Shown here piece by piece: positions 22,250 through 34,029 of a DNA stretch of 64,000 nt. Below the pieces are notes generated by a model. That model did no database searches. It saw only the letters and a program-made list of their open reading frames with translations, and was not told the DNA's origin. The translations under genes and the position numbers were made by a program. The DNA is taken from NCBI GenBank assembly GCA_958298945.1, contig OY282607.1, forward strand, positions 75,694,868 through 75,758,867, in the 5' to 3' direction. Source of the stretch: Atherix ibis (lineage: Eukaryota > Arthropoda > Insecta > Diptera > Athericidae). The stretch's first letter is position 1; each line of letters opens with the position of its first letter.

Positions 22250-24490
22250 TAAATAGGTACAGTGCCAGAAACCTTCCCGATATGCTAGACTATTTCATAA
22301 CCACACCCATACATTCCATTAATACTTCCATAGATACACTCCTTGACCTTAATTCCGACCATTCCCCTGTTCACCTAACACTAGACACTTCTCCTTCCTT
22401 AAAATCCTATCCTGCCAAACTTGTAAATGGGAAAGTTGATTGGGACATTTTTAGACAGAACTTAGACCAACAGATTCATTTACAAAAAAGGCTTAAGAAC
22501 GTACAAGAAATAGACGATGCCGTAAGCGACTTGACTGTTTGCATACAGAGCTCAATCACTAACGCCCACATAACTCATAACAAACCAACCATACGAGAAT
22601 ATGACTATAATCTTCCGTAAAAAAATTCGCAGCTTGATAAGCGAGAAACGTCGAGCCAGGGCCCAGTGACAACGCTCAAGAATGCCAAATGAGAAGAAAA
22701 AACTGAACCAACTACAACGAGAACTGAAACAAGAATTAATTAATTATAACAACGAACGATTTACTGAATACACAGAATCACTAACAACTAAGAAGTCACT
22801 CTGGACAGCTACCCGACGAATTCTCAAATACAAAACAGCTACACACCCGCTCCGGACTACCGACGGAACCTGGGCAAAAACAGATAAACAGAAAGCCGAC
22901 ATCTTCGGCAAACACTTAAAAAACATCTTTAAACCTCACGAAGATGTCCAAGACATTCTGCATGACGAACAAATATTCCGACAAATATCAACTCAGTTGC
23001 CCATAAGTCCACCTCCTAAGTTTTTCACTCCGTCCGAAGTTAAATTCACAATAGAACACCTTTCCAATAAAAAAGCCCCAGGATATGACCTAATAACTTC
23101 AGAAATCCTGAAACAAGTTTCCAAAAAAAAACCCTCGTCCTTATAACCTATATTTATAATAGTATCCTCCGCACATCATTTTTTCCTTCCCTGTGGAAGT
23201 TTTCCATAATTAAGATGATCCCAAAACCCAATAAGCCCAAAAACCTTCCTACCTCATATAGACCTATAAGCCTCCTTCCCATGTTATCAAAAATCCTAGC
23301 AAAAGTAATCCTAAAACGCCTTTATCCCATTTTTGAAACCGAGGGTGTCATTCCTCAGCATCAGTTTGGATTTCGACCTGAGCATTCCACTATCCAGCAG
23401 TGTCATCGCGTAGTCGACTACATAGCGTGTTCGCTAGAGCGAAAGGAATACTGCCCAGGAGTGTTTCTTGACATTTCGCATTCTTTCGACCATGTATGGC
23501 ACCCTGGATTGCTTTGAAAGTTGCAGCGAGTCCTACCCTCGGGTTATTTACACATCCTTAAATCTTATCTCTCAGACCGATATTTTCAGGTAACTGAAAA
23601 TATGGAGTACTCTGACATTTATCCAATTTCCGCCGGTGTCCCTCAAGGAAGTATCCTAGGTCCTATCCTATATAACATTTATACCCATGACATTCCTTGC
23701 CACAACAACATCCTAACCGCAACATATGCTGACGATACAGCCATCCTGACACATCACAAAGATCCTTCCACAGCCATTAGTATCCTACAGAACCATATCC
23801 ACTCCTTAGAAACTTGGATCAAAAGGAGGAGAGTGAAGGTATATGAGCACAAATCTGCTCATGTAACTTTCACACTCTGCGGAGAACAAATTCCCGACAT
23901 AACCCTAAGCGGCAGTATTATTCCACAAAAAAATAGCGTACGTTACCTTGGACTTATATTCGACAAACGGTTAACCTGGAACCTTCATATGAAAACTAAA
24001 AGACGTGAACTTAACGGACGATACAAACAATTATTACGTCTCCTAGACAGCAAATCAAAACTTACAACAAGAAGTAAACTATTACTATACAATACGGTTC
24101 TGAAACCAATATGGGCATATGGTCTAGAACTTTGGGGTTCGACTAAGACTCCCTTCCAATCCAATCCCTACAATCCTGAATCCTTCGTAAAATTGTCAAT
24201 GCCCCCTTTTATGTGCGAAACACTGTTATCCACCGTGACCTAAATGTTCCATTTGTTCATGAACTATGCATCTCCCGATATAAAAAATTCCATTCGCATC
24301 TATCCTTCCACCCTTATCCTTTAGGAAGGGAACTTTTCACTCCCACCCTTCCAGTATACACCCATCGACATTTAAAACGGCGATGGCCGAGAGATTCTCT
24401 AAAATTATAATATAAAATTACCCTGTTCTAGAGGTAACATCGATGGGTGTTTTCCTCCACATGTCCTCATGTCCATGTATATTCCCGTAA
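22250..24490 (+). mobile_element. Jockey-clade LINE, 5'-truncated
   Basis: A non-LTR retrotransposon of about 2.24 kb. It begins within the C-terminal part of the endonuclease and runs through the whole reverse transcriptase to a short 3' UTR ending near CCATGTATATTCCCGTAAAA. The 5' end, ORF1 and most of the endonuclease are absent, the usual result of incomplete target-primed reverse transcription. Base composition is visibly less AT-rich than the flanks. The 3' end lies directly against the left end of mariner B2. A more decayed relative sits at 11205-11875. Confidence 0.85.
22255..24410 (+). pseudogene. Jockey-like ORF2 (endonuclease end + RT), broken
   Basis: This would encode the endonuclease and reverse transcriptase that make and insert LINE DNA copies. 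The endonuclease end is seen as SDHSPVHLTL (near 22345). RT blocks follow in order: MIPKPNKP--LPTSYRPISLL (23215), FLDISHSFDHVWH with the first catalytic Asp (23465), AGVPQGSILGPILYNIYT (23630), YADD with the other two Asp (23725-23736), and YLGLIFDKRLTW (23940). Then come LLYNTVLKPIWAYGLELWG and, in another frame, VIHRDLNVPFV and RRWPRDSL. Breaks include a frameshift near 22600-22620, a TGA near 22667, a frameshift around 23130-23215, a TGA at about 23516 and another frameshift near 24150-24210. It is not functional. Confidence 0.9.
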
Positions 24491-24660
24491 AAAATCTGCT
24501 TGTTCAACAAGTCCTTAGAAAATCCAAGAAATTGCGCTCGTAGTGTCGGTAAAGATTTTTTTTGTAAGTAGCATTATCGACAGGAAATTTCAGCTCGATC
24601 CATAGCGTAGGTCAATTTCTATCGTCGATTAAAGTTAACGACATTTATTTGTGCATAACA

Positions 24661-25704
24661 ATGGAAAAAAGCGAGTTTAGGGTCTTAAGCCTTTCAAATG
24701 GAGATCATCAAACATCTCTCCATTTGAAAGGCTTAAGCCCGAAAGAAATCAAAGCCGAGTTGGATGCAGTTCATGGCACATCTGCACCTGTGTTTGCGAC
24801 GGCTTACAATTAGGTGAATGAATTTAAACGTGGCAGTTCATCCACAAAAGATGAACATCGTTCAGGACGCCCAGTTGAGGTGTCTACTTCAGAAATCATC
24901 AACAAAATCCACGATCTGATTTTGAACGATCGGCGAATTAAAGTGCGCGAATTAGTTGAGGCCACGGGCATACGTATATCACAAGGTACAGTCGCTTCAA
25001 TTTTGCATGAAAAATTGTCTGTGAAAAAAATTTCGGCAAGCTCTCAGAGGAGAATAAGCGCAATCGTGTAGTGGACTCTGTGGCTATGTTGGCACTCTTT
25101 CATCGCAATCCTGCCGAATTTCTTCGTTGGTATGTCACTGTGGACGAAACCTGGATACACTACTACACTCCAGAAACGAAGAGACACTCATCACAGTGAA
25201 TTTTCAAGGGTGAACAGGCTCCGAAGAAGGCAAAAACTGTGCCATCGGCCGGCAAGGTGATGGCCACGGTCTTCTGGGATTCGCAGGACATCATTTTTAT
25301 CGACTACTTGTAAAAAGGAAAAACAATAACAGGGGCGTATTACGCGTCGTTATTGCAACGGTTGAGCGAGGAAATCAAAGAGAAACGCCCCCATCTGAAG
25401 AAGAACAAAATCCTCTTGCATCAGGACAATGCGCGTGTGCACACCTGCGCTGTTTCCATGGCCAAAATTGTGAAATTGAGAATGGAATTGTTGCAGCATC
25501 CCGCTTATTCACCAGATTTGGCCCCGAGTGACTATTTTCTTTTCCCCGATCAAAAGAAATGGCTTGGCGGACGACGGTTCACTTCCAACGAGGACGTCAT
25601 TGCTCAAACGGATGAGTATTTTGCAGAACTTCCTATTTTTTGGACGGGATCAAAATTTTGGAAAAAAGTGTATAGAGCTAAAAGGAGATTATGTTGAAAA
25701 ATAA
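24661..25704 (+). pseudogene. Mariner transposase B2, inactivated
   Basis: Starts at the ATG at 24661 (MEKSEFR) and would end at the TAA at 25702-25704 after GDYVEK. Breaks against B3/B4 are: a TAG in place of the tryptophan of YNWVNEF (about 24812); a six-base in-frame insertion near 24970; a 17-base deletion in the RWVPRLL linker near 25040 that shifts frame; a TGA near 25197 and a TAA near 25311, both after the DETW motif; and a small deletion before the final FWTG. The second and third catalytic regions (HQDNARVHT, SPDLAPSDYFLF) remain readable. It is a dead copy, the most damaged of the four B copies. Confidence 0.9.
24682..24739. repeat. 23-bp palindrome inside transposase B2
   Basis: Arms 24682-24704 and 24717-24739 with a 12-base loop, one mismatch (T at 24683). 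Same structure and position as in B1 (4005-4062). Confidence 0.9.
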
Positions 25705-25772
25705 AAAAATTTTTTTTTAAAAAAACAGTTTTTTTCCATTTTTTTCTAAGGACTTATTGAACGACCCTCGTA

Positions 25773-28700
25773 GCATAACATAAGTAGTTGATAACATTTA
25801 AAATGAAAAAATAAAAAATAAATAGGTTATAGTATTTTAATATTTTTTACTATACTTTCAATTAATATTGTAAGTACTTATATTTTTAATCGATAGTGAA
25901 TATTAATGTCATGAAATTCGAATATCTTAAAAAAAACCTATACATTCATAAGGAATATGCTTATGTGTAATTATAGAATTTTAAAATATTTAATCGTGTT
26001 CTTGCAATGTTAGCAAATATAAAATTTTAAAAACTTTTGACATTTCTAGTCAGTAGTAAATAAAAGCTAATTAACAATAATTGCTCCAAGCTATATAATA
26101 ATACTACTTGTTGACTTTACTTCATTAATGTAAACTAGTTCATGCACTGAGATATCTATCTATGTTCATACAAAAAATTAATTCTTGGTGTCACTACATT
26201 TTCCCATAGTCAATATTATTTATTGCAACAAATTTAAATTATTTTCAGTTAACATATTTCAGTCATTTTATATATTGGATTATTAGCCACTTCAAAGGTA
26301 TATGTACGAATATCCTGGTAAGCTGCCAAATAAATTTTCAGATTATTATGAAAGAAAATCTCTTTTAAAATAGTGATATGAGTAATTTGCCTTTTCTCTA
26401 ATTCGTTTTATAATAAAATCTTATGGATTAAAATTTATGTTTCATTTTTTGTATGCTTATTTATTCTAAAATATCCCTTTTTTATATATATTTTAAAGGC
26501 ATAAATAACTTAAATACATTTGTTTTTTTGTAAATTGCTTATGGACTATTTCGGCCGCAGAAGCTCTGTTTTCTTATCATAACTTTAAATTATTGTTCTA
26601 ATGAGCTTAATTATAAGCTTCGATATTAAAATTATTACTAGTATTTAATTTTATCAGGGAAACAAATTGAAATGAAACCTTCCAGCAAATTGAATAATCG
26701 GTTTTGTAGTTTAAGAGGATTATATGGTTATTATTTATAGTGGCATGATATTCAAAGAGGTTTTAGAGCATCAAAAATACCTTGTTGTACTATTAGATAT
26801 ATATAAATGATAATTTATGTAAAAGCCATAACAATTATTGAAATTGATTTTCATTCGATTCAATTCATTTGTCATCATTTGAAACAGTAAAGCTACAGTA
26901 GAACTAAATCTTCAAAGCTGATTATGGACTTTGATATCTCATTACGTTTTCTATTAAATATATTACTAAACCAAAAGATGTGTTCATACCAGATGCTCAA
27001 CATATACTTGTAATTATTACAAAGGTAAATTTTTTGAATAAGAATTTAGAGCAAAATAAATTTCTTTTAGATAGTTTTAAATAATTCCGATTTACCTACA
27101 TTTATTCGTTCGACTTTAAAAATATCCTAATTTTCCTCCAAATAACATAACTTTATCTATAAAAAAAAAACTAATGATGTCAAATGGGTATTGATATAGC
27201 TAATTCTAGTAAACATTAAGGTTGGCTAAAAGAGAAATTGTTTGGTAAAAAATTAGATTCAAAAAATGCTATCATCAACAAATTTCTCTAGTCAGCATTT
27301 ATAGCAAGTCATGTGTTGGTCATTAGTTTGTAATCCCAATGTGACACTAAAAGAAAAATTAGATTCGGTTTAAGTTAACGTTCCTATTAAATGTGTGTCT
27401 TAGCAGCTTTGTAAATAATAATTTACAAAGAAGCTTTTGTTAATCTATGCTCAACCAAGTCCTGACATATCAATGAAGATTATAATAAATTTAACATTGC
27501 ATATATCCTGTAGCATTTAAGCAAAGTTTTAAAGTTTATTGTTTGTATTATGATATTGAAATTATTTAATAGACTTCATAAAAAAAATATGGAAGGAAAT
27601 TGATTTTATGCATATTTTTTTTGCCTTCTATAATTGCATTATTTTATTGATCTTTATAATTCACCTATAATAATGTTAAATAAGAATTACACTAAAATTT
27701 ATTTCATTTATGATTATTATTTAATAAAAATACTTTTAATTGCGACTGTAAAATAATTTTATTTTTTCATATATTGTACAATTTTTTATATATGCTTTAT
27801 TAATAATATTGAGAAAAAAAATTATATTTTTGTCTTGATTAAGTGACTATGGAACGTCTGCTTTTAGTGTGCGGTAGTCTGCAGTTCGGATTCATCTAGT
27901 GACATAGCCTAAAATGACCAAATGTCCTTATTGTCGCTAACAATTTAGATTAAATTACAAACGATTTTAGAAGAAGTAACACTTATAAATATTGCCTTGA
28001 CACTAGTTAATTTTTTTTAAAAATGACTTTTGTAATACGAGCAAACTTTTGACGAAACAATTTTTTTAATGGTGATGAGAAGGAAAATTTTGACAGAGTT
28101 ACTGCTCGATTTTTGTATATAGTGAATTTTAACCAATTTTTCTTAATTAAATTGTTTTTTAAATTCATGAATATTAGATAACTAAAATTTAATGATATAC
28201 AATAGATAGCAAAATATGTATATTTTGTTACGTTAGCCTTAAATACTTGTAATAAGCTACAGAAATAGTTAATAATTATAGAAGAATTTATATAGTATGC
28301 ATATCAATTTCTATTAAAGCTCTTTTAATTTGCAATATCATGTTTAAGGCAAAATTTCCTATGATATTTCAAATGGGACCAGATAGCTCATACCCATATA
28401 CTCGTACGAAACATGAAATCATGCATTATTAAAAAGTCATCATGTAATATTATTCTCTTTTTGCAAACAGTAGTTTAACTAATTAAATTTATATTTGTTG
28501 TTTGCCAATTAACTGATTGTTTTAGAAGAAAGACTTACATACATGAGCGGAAAGGCTTTTTTTCCATCAGCCTATGGCAGAAAATTATATAATAAGTATA
28601 CATTTTTTTTGCTTTTTAATTAAAATTTATACATTTTTACTCTTTAATAAAAAATTATGGTTTCTTCCGTTCTTTTCATTTAAGTCTAATATGTGTATGC
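25773..28700. other. AT-rich DNA, no gene recognised
   Basis: A 24-bp palindrome CTTTGTAAAT-AATA-ATTTACAAAG lies at about 27407-27430. TTAAGGTTGGCTAAAAGAGA near 27218 resembles an irritans mariner tip, but no partner end or coding piece was found. One TACTCGTA octamer lies at 28399. Confidence 0.5.
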
Positions 28701-28702
28701 TA

Positions 28703-28731
28703 CGTAGGCTACTATATATATTTCTGGCCTA
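28703..28731 (+). repeat. Left TIR of A2
   Basis: 29 bp, identical to 471-499. Confidence 0.93.
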
Positions 28732-28877
28732 GGCAACACTAAGTGTTGCCAGGTGCGATCTGACATTTCCATTGGAAAGTTTGACATTTTTTAGCATAAA
28801 CGTACTCAGAACGTTTTGACGTACGACTATCATTTGTGTTGTTTACAGTGACTTGAAAAAATCAATTTGGCAAAAAA

Positions 28878-29895
28878 ATGGAATTAACTCGTGAACATTT
28901 TCGTGCGATCATTTTTCACAACTTTCGACGTGGATTATCACGACAAGAGTGCATCGATGAACTTAAATCTTTGTATGGCTATGAAGCACCATCCTATAGC
29001 ACTGTGAAAAACTGGTACAACGAATTCAATCGTGGCCGACGCTCGCTCAAAGACGAATTCCGTGAAGGTCGTCCAAAAACAGCCGTTGTTCCAGAAAACA
29101 TCGATGCCGTACGTGAACTGATAATGCAAGACCGTCATGTGACATACCGTGAGATAGAGGCATGCCTAGGCATTTCTCCCACCAGCATACATTCGATATT
29201 GCATGAACACCTGGCCGTAAAAAAGGTTTGTTCTCGTTGGATCCCGCACAATTTGACAATCGCTCAAAAAAAGGCTCGTGTGGATTGGTGTAAAGAAATG
29301 CTGAAAAAATACGATCGCGGTGCTTCAAAAGACGTTTATAGGATCGTCACAGGTGACGAATCATGGATCTATGCGTATGAGCCCGAAACAAAACAGCAAT
29401 CGACCGTGTGGGTCTTCCAAGACGAGTCAAATCCAACGAAAGTTGTTCGTGGAAGAAGCACTTCGAAGCAAATGGTCGCTTGTTTCTTTGGCAAAACTGG
29501 TCATGTGGCGACTGTTCCGCTTGTGCAACGTAGGACGGTCAATTCTGAGTGGTACACCACCATTTGTTTGCCTGAAGTCTTCGGAGAAATTCGAAAAACG
29601 AACAAGAGAAGTCGAATCATTGTGCACCATGACAATGCGAGCTCTCACACATCGGCTCAAACCAGCGCCTTTTTGACCGGACAAAACGTCGAATTGATGG
29701 GTCATCCTCCGTACAGCCCTGACTTGGCACCCAATGACTTCTTTTTAATTTTCGTCGCCAGAAGATGCTGTTGAAGCATTCAAAAACCATGTTTTGGAGG
29801 TGTCTCAATCGGAGTGGAAAAAGTGCTTCGAAAATTGGTTTGAGCGCATGCAAAAGTGTATAAATCTTGATGGAGAATATTTTGAAAAACAATAA
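28878..29895 (+). pseudogene. Mariner transposase A2, C-terminally truncated
   Basis: Identical to the A1 protein for the first 290 residues, so both helix-turn-helix regions, the linker and all three catalytic aspartates (D160, D252, D287) are present. Just after FFL at 290, a 35-bp deletion shifts the frame and gives eight foreign residues and a stop at 29772-29774, for a 298-residue product. The lost 60 residues include the FPHIKKKMRG block and the conserved C-terminal helix region that mariner transposases normally keep. The original stop codon remains out of frame at 29893-29895. The truncated protein could still bind TIRs; whether it cuts, or interferes with A1, is unknown. Confidence 0.92.
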
Positions 29896-29932
29896 AACCT
29901 TTTTCGTTGATAAATATTCGCATTTTCATTAT

Positions 29933-29961
29933 TAGGCCAGAAATATATATAGTAGCCCACG
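29933..29961 (-). repeat. Right TIR of A2
   Basis: 29 bp, identical to the right TIR of A1. Confidence 0.92.
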
Positions 29962-29963
29962 TA

Positions 29964-32900
29964 TTAGTATAATTGAATAAAAATTATATTCAACAATATG
30001 TTTTTTTTTAATAAAATTAATCTTATCTATGCAAATATATTTTTATTAAATTATTTCAGATATTTAAAAAAATTTACTTTGTTGTTTACCAGTGATAAAA
30101 AGTCAACTGATTATATTTTTGTGTAAATTTATATCAGCCATGTGAAGTTTTATTTTAGAATTTTTTTTATGTACAACATAAAAAAAATATAAACTATTTG
30201 GTTCAGTACTAATTCTTATATTAAGTTTATGATATAACAAATCAATTTATTGTTAATTGTAAGACCTAAATGATATTGTAGAAATCATAAAAACCGTTTT
30301 GATTATATTTTTGTTATTGTAAATAAAAAATTTTATCAAAAGATATTTGTTGTGCTTTATTTGTATCTTAAGTCCTTAAAATTTGCTATTTTCATATATG
30401 CTTATATGCACTATATACAAGTGTATTTATTTATACTTACACATATTCTATAATAATATCAAAACAAAAACATATATTACGAGTATATATAAAATTATAT
30501 TTTCATTTTTATTAAAGCTATCCTGAAATAACAATACTGTTAATTCTATAGTTGTTTATATAAAAAAAAAGCATTCCCTTTTATATATATATATATATAT
30601 TCCTACACATGATAAGGAAATAGAAAAATTCAAGAAAATTGCAAGTAAAAACTTATGAAGGAAAATTGTCTTTCCTTTTTATTTGGTAAACAGAAACCAA
30701 ACGATGTTAAGGTAGAGTCAAGAAACAATTGTTCTACGAGAAATCACTTAAGGACATTTTGAGCAAAAATATCAAAAAGTTCGCGATATTATCGAGGGAA
30801 ATGAAAACATTACAATGCAAATTGGTATATTTCTCACTACTGGGAAATGCTAAATGCTAAATTGTTTTTCTTCTAAAATACTATCACTATTTTGCTGATT
30901 TTGCACAGTACAGATATCTCATTAGATAGAAGTGAACGAATATAAATATGAGTAAGGAAAAAATTTCCACTGGGCAAACTCCGGTTCTGAACTCTTATCA
31001 TCCCGTATACGAGTATGCATACATTGTTGGAAATAAAATACACATTATAGTTTAGAGAAGTTATGGGTGGAGATCGTTGGTAATAAATTTTGAAAGGAAA
31101 TGCTTTCACTGCCACGGAAGCTTTTATATCAATAAATAAATAATATAGAATAGAATCATTATGAGGTGAATACTATAATTTTTATAGAATCTCTAAGAGT
31201 CTGGTATTCTACACTTTCTACTCATAGTATTAATTATAGGCAACATCATACAACTTATTTAGTGAAGATTCTATCATTGACCAAAATTTATTTGTTTTAT
31301 GTCCATTATACGAATATCTATATATACTCTTTTACATATAATTCTATTAATTTTGATGTTTTTACTAAACAGTTTTTCCCTGATTCCTTGGTTGTTAATG
31401 ATATCATTATTTTGACCAAACATTATTGTTACAAGATAAGGAATTTCAAACAATTTGTTGTAGACAACATGAAGTACTACTTACTTATCTGTGAAAAACG
31501 AATTGAATATACTAGAAAAGGTAATAATTACATTAATCAGTAGGGCTATACATTTAATGGAATAATTAAATCAATTGGACTGGAAGGGAAAACTCAATTA
31601 CGTGAATAGAAAGAATTTAGGTCAGTATGAATATAATACATCGTAGACTAATGTTAAAAGTGGCAAAGACCGAAATAATTCGTAGACATAAAATTTTGAT
31701 CTTATTATGCATGTAGACTAATGGAAAAAAAGTGAATAACTTTGTATTATAGTCCATTAGAAATATATTATTTGCCAAAAGTAATTTCTCTTATTTGATA
31801 AGTACAATAGTTTCAGCTTCTTAGTATGAATCAATCTACATGAATAATTATATGTTTCTTATTTTTTTATTTATAGTAGTTGAAAGGCATTTTTGTTGGA
31901 AAATTTAATGCAAAAATATTTAAGAAAATAAAGATAGAATTTTATCTAGTAAAACTATATTAAAATGGCACGTAAAATTTTTTTAAAGCTAATAAATATC
32001 GTGTTAAGTGAAAAAAAAACTCCATGGTGTTTAATTTATTTAAATTTGACGGTAATTAATTGTAGATTATTTCTATCAGCAATATTAGTAAATAACGTGC
32101 TTTTAAACTATTTTTTGTGACAAAATACAATTTTCATGATGTTATATTATAATATAAGGTGCAGGATAGCATGGAAATTATTATTTTTATAAAATTTATT
32201 GTCGACTTTGGTTTTATTATCGTATACATATTAAGCTACACAGAAATACAACCGATGAAAGGAACTTTCACAAGTAGATTCATAGTCGAAACTGGCAGTT
32301 AAATAGTTTTGAAGATGGTTTATCCAGAAATATTTTTGATTCAATTAGATAGAAGAATGCATGGATGACAAATTATAACTACATACTCGTACTATATTTT
32401 CACGCAATGTACTCCATTTAAATCGTCACGTACAAAATGCTCAATTATACGAGTATCTTAATGTGCAGCATGTCGACTTTTGTAGAAATTTTATAGTTTT
32501 AATCGGATTATTTTTATAACTACTACTATATTAATTAACGAAATTTGTGAGTCCTGTAGACATGATATAAAATTGTTAATTTAACTACTATGAAAAACAC
32601 ATGACTGGTATATAGGATAAAGTTCCAGATTTTGATTTTAGTTGGCATTTTATAATTATATTATGCGAAATATAATTTACCATTTCGATAGTCTGTATTA
32701 AGAACTATTTTAGAAAGTTTTCTGTCTATTTGCCTTTTAACATTCCTTTTGGAATATGGGGACCTTTTACCAATGTTCTAATCACATTTGTATCGGTTTT
32801 AAGATCATGTTTTTATCTTTGCTTAGCAGATGATTGATCCGCTGCAGCTATCCTACTACTTATTTTCGTTAAATTTCGTATGGTGCCAGGATTCGTCCAA

Positions 32901-33257
32901 TAGGATCGTTTTTTTGGAACAGTTTACGGTAGTCAATAGTTTAAGTGTTAAACTCTGAAAAATAGTTTTACCGTTTCTATACCAAAAAGACATGGTAAAA
33001 TTAAACTAATTTTGAGGATATTTGCTTTCCTAATTCATTTTAGAATGTTTTCAAAAATCATTGTGAATTTTTTTATGTTTAAGTTTACTATATTAAGAAG
33101 TTTTAACTGTAACTTGAATGAGCTGACTTTAAAAGCTCTATATTTATTTACTAAGACGATTTGGTAAAATTTACAGAGGGTACTTGTTTTATATAATTGA
33201 TTTTTAAAGGCATTTTAAGAAACGACAAGTTTTATTAATATTGCACCTCGTAGAGTG
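29964..33257. other. AT-rich DNA, no gene recognised
   Basis: Contains a short (TA)n tract at about 30582-30600 and octamers TACGAGTA/TACTCGTA at 30478, 31008, 32394 and 32448. A 125-codon frame at 31166-31543 looks compositional (rich in I, Y, N) and resembles nothing known. Confidence 0.5.
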
Positions 33258-33266
33258 TACGAGGTG
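33244..33266. repeat. Perfect 9-bp palindrome at a transposon tip
   Basis: CACCTCGTA, five bases, then TACGAGGTG. The right arm is the TA plus left tip of the family E element starting at 33260. The left arm looks like a family E tip in the opposite direction. Confidence 0.8.
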
Positions 33267-33955
33267 TCGCAGAAAAGTATAATAATTATCACTGCGATTG
33301 ATCTGGAAACATTCCGAACTTTACTTCTCTACACAGCCTGTGCATCCATATTTCATTGATTTGCAGTATAAGTTTCAACCCCCGTTTGGTAATTACGCAA
33401 CCCTACAGAATATGAAAAGTGAAGTTGTATTTTTATAGTTAATAACGAAAAATAGAAATACGAAATTTGTAACAACGATGTGCCATCAAATTTTGTGTTG
33501 GGCTTGGTGTATGAGGACTTGTTCTTATCAAGAGCACAAGTTTTTCGATGGTATAAATTATTCTTGGAGGTTTAAGAGTCAGTGTAAGTCGAAAAGGCCT
33601 ACAACAACACAAATTGATAAAAACGTGGAACGAGTGAGAGTTCTTGTGAGGTCAGACCGTCGATTTATATTAAAGCTGATGAATGAGTCCTTAAAAGACT
33701 CAGAAAATGGACTTTTCTTGTCATATTTGACATAACAATAACCCATCAATCTCCATTGATGGGTTATTGTCTAAAAATTAAGATCAGAAAACATTCGAAA
33801 GAACGTCATCTTACTACTTTTGATAACATCCAAATCAATTTAACCGAGAAGCAGAAGGAGATTCCAGTTAAAGCCTTCCAGTACTGCTATCTCTTCATGT
33901 AAGGTGTGTCAGAAAAGTCATAAGAAGTCTCATAATGACTTTTCTGGCACAATTA
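33260..33955 (+). pseudogene. Mariner family E deletion derivative
   Basis: The left tip CGAGGTGTCGCAGAAAAGTA follows TA at 33258-33259. Inside, 33478-33720 gives an N-terminal transposase piece: an early block YQEHKFFDGINYSW, then RPTTTQIDKNVERVRVLVRS and DRRFILKLMNESL, the helix-turn-helix region. The catalytic core is missing. At about 33783-33893 the C-terminal end follows: RHLTTFDNIQINLTEKQKEI then PVKAFQYCY. The sequence then runs into a 52-bp hairpin (33902-33953) carrying the end sequence in both directions. It is a non-autonomous, coding-dead derivative of about 0.7 kb. Confidence 0.75.
33902..33953. repeat. 52-bp hairpin made of two TIR tips
   Basis: GTGTCAGAAAAGTCAT on the left and its inverted partner ATGACTTTTCTGGCAC on the right pair with one mismatch around a 13-base loop. 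TA dinucleotides lie immediately outside (33900-33901 and 33954-33955). The arms match the family E tip. It could be a minimal TIR-only element or a duplicated end of the larger derivative. Confidence 0.75.
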
Positions 33956-34001
33956 ACATAAAAATAAATATAACCAAACGAATATAGTTTGAAATGAATA
34001 C

Positions 34002-34029
34002 GAGGGTCATTCAACAAGTACTTAGCCTC
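34002..34029 (+). repeat. Left TIR of C
   Basis: 28 bp, perfect inverted match to 35264-35291. Confidence 0.94.

Larger units (their letters stand above)
24494..25770 (+). mobile_element. Mariner family B, copy B2 (broken)
   Basis: About 1277 bp. The right end is intact (CGAGGGTCGTTCAATAAGTC reading inward from 25770), with TA at 25771-25772. At the left, the sequence matches the family from TGTTCAACAAGTCCTTAG (24501) inward, but the outer seven bases (normally CGAGGGT) are not the expected ones. The left tip is mutated or lost where it meets the LINE 3' end. The internal palindrome at 24682-24739 is shared with B1. Confidence 0.88.
28703..29961 (+). mobile_element. Mariner copy A2, 35-bp internal deletion
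   Basis: 1259 bp, flanked by TA at 28701-28702 and 29962-29963, with the same 29-bp TIRs as A1, including the same single difference between left and right ends. Throughout the aligned length I see no base difference from A1 except one 35-bp deletion near 29749. Such identity between elements 27 kb apart with unrelated flanks indicates very recent transposition or conversion. Confidence 0.93.

Noticed and set aside
27218..27240. Possible irritans mariner tip (TTAAGGTTGGCTAAAAGAGA)
   Set aside because: No inverted partner, no transposase piece and no convincing TA-bounded unit nearby.
31166..31543. 125-codon + frame
   Set aside because: Composition-driven (I, Y, N rich), with no recognisable motif.
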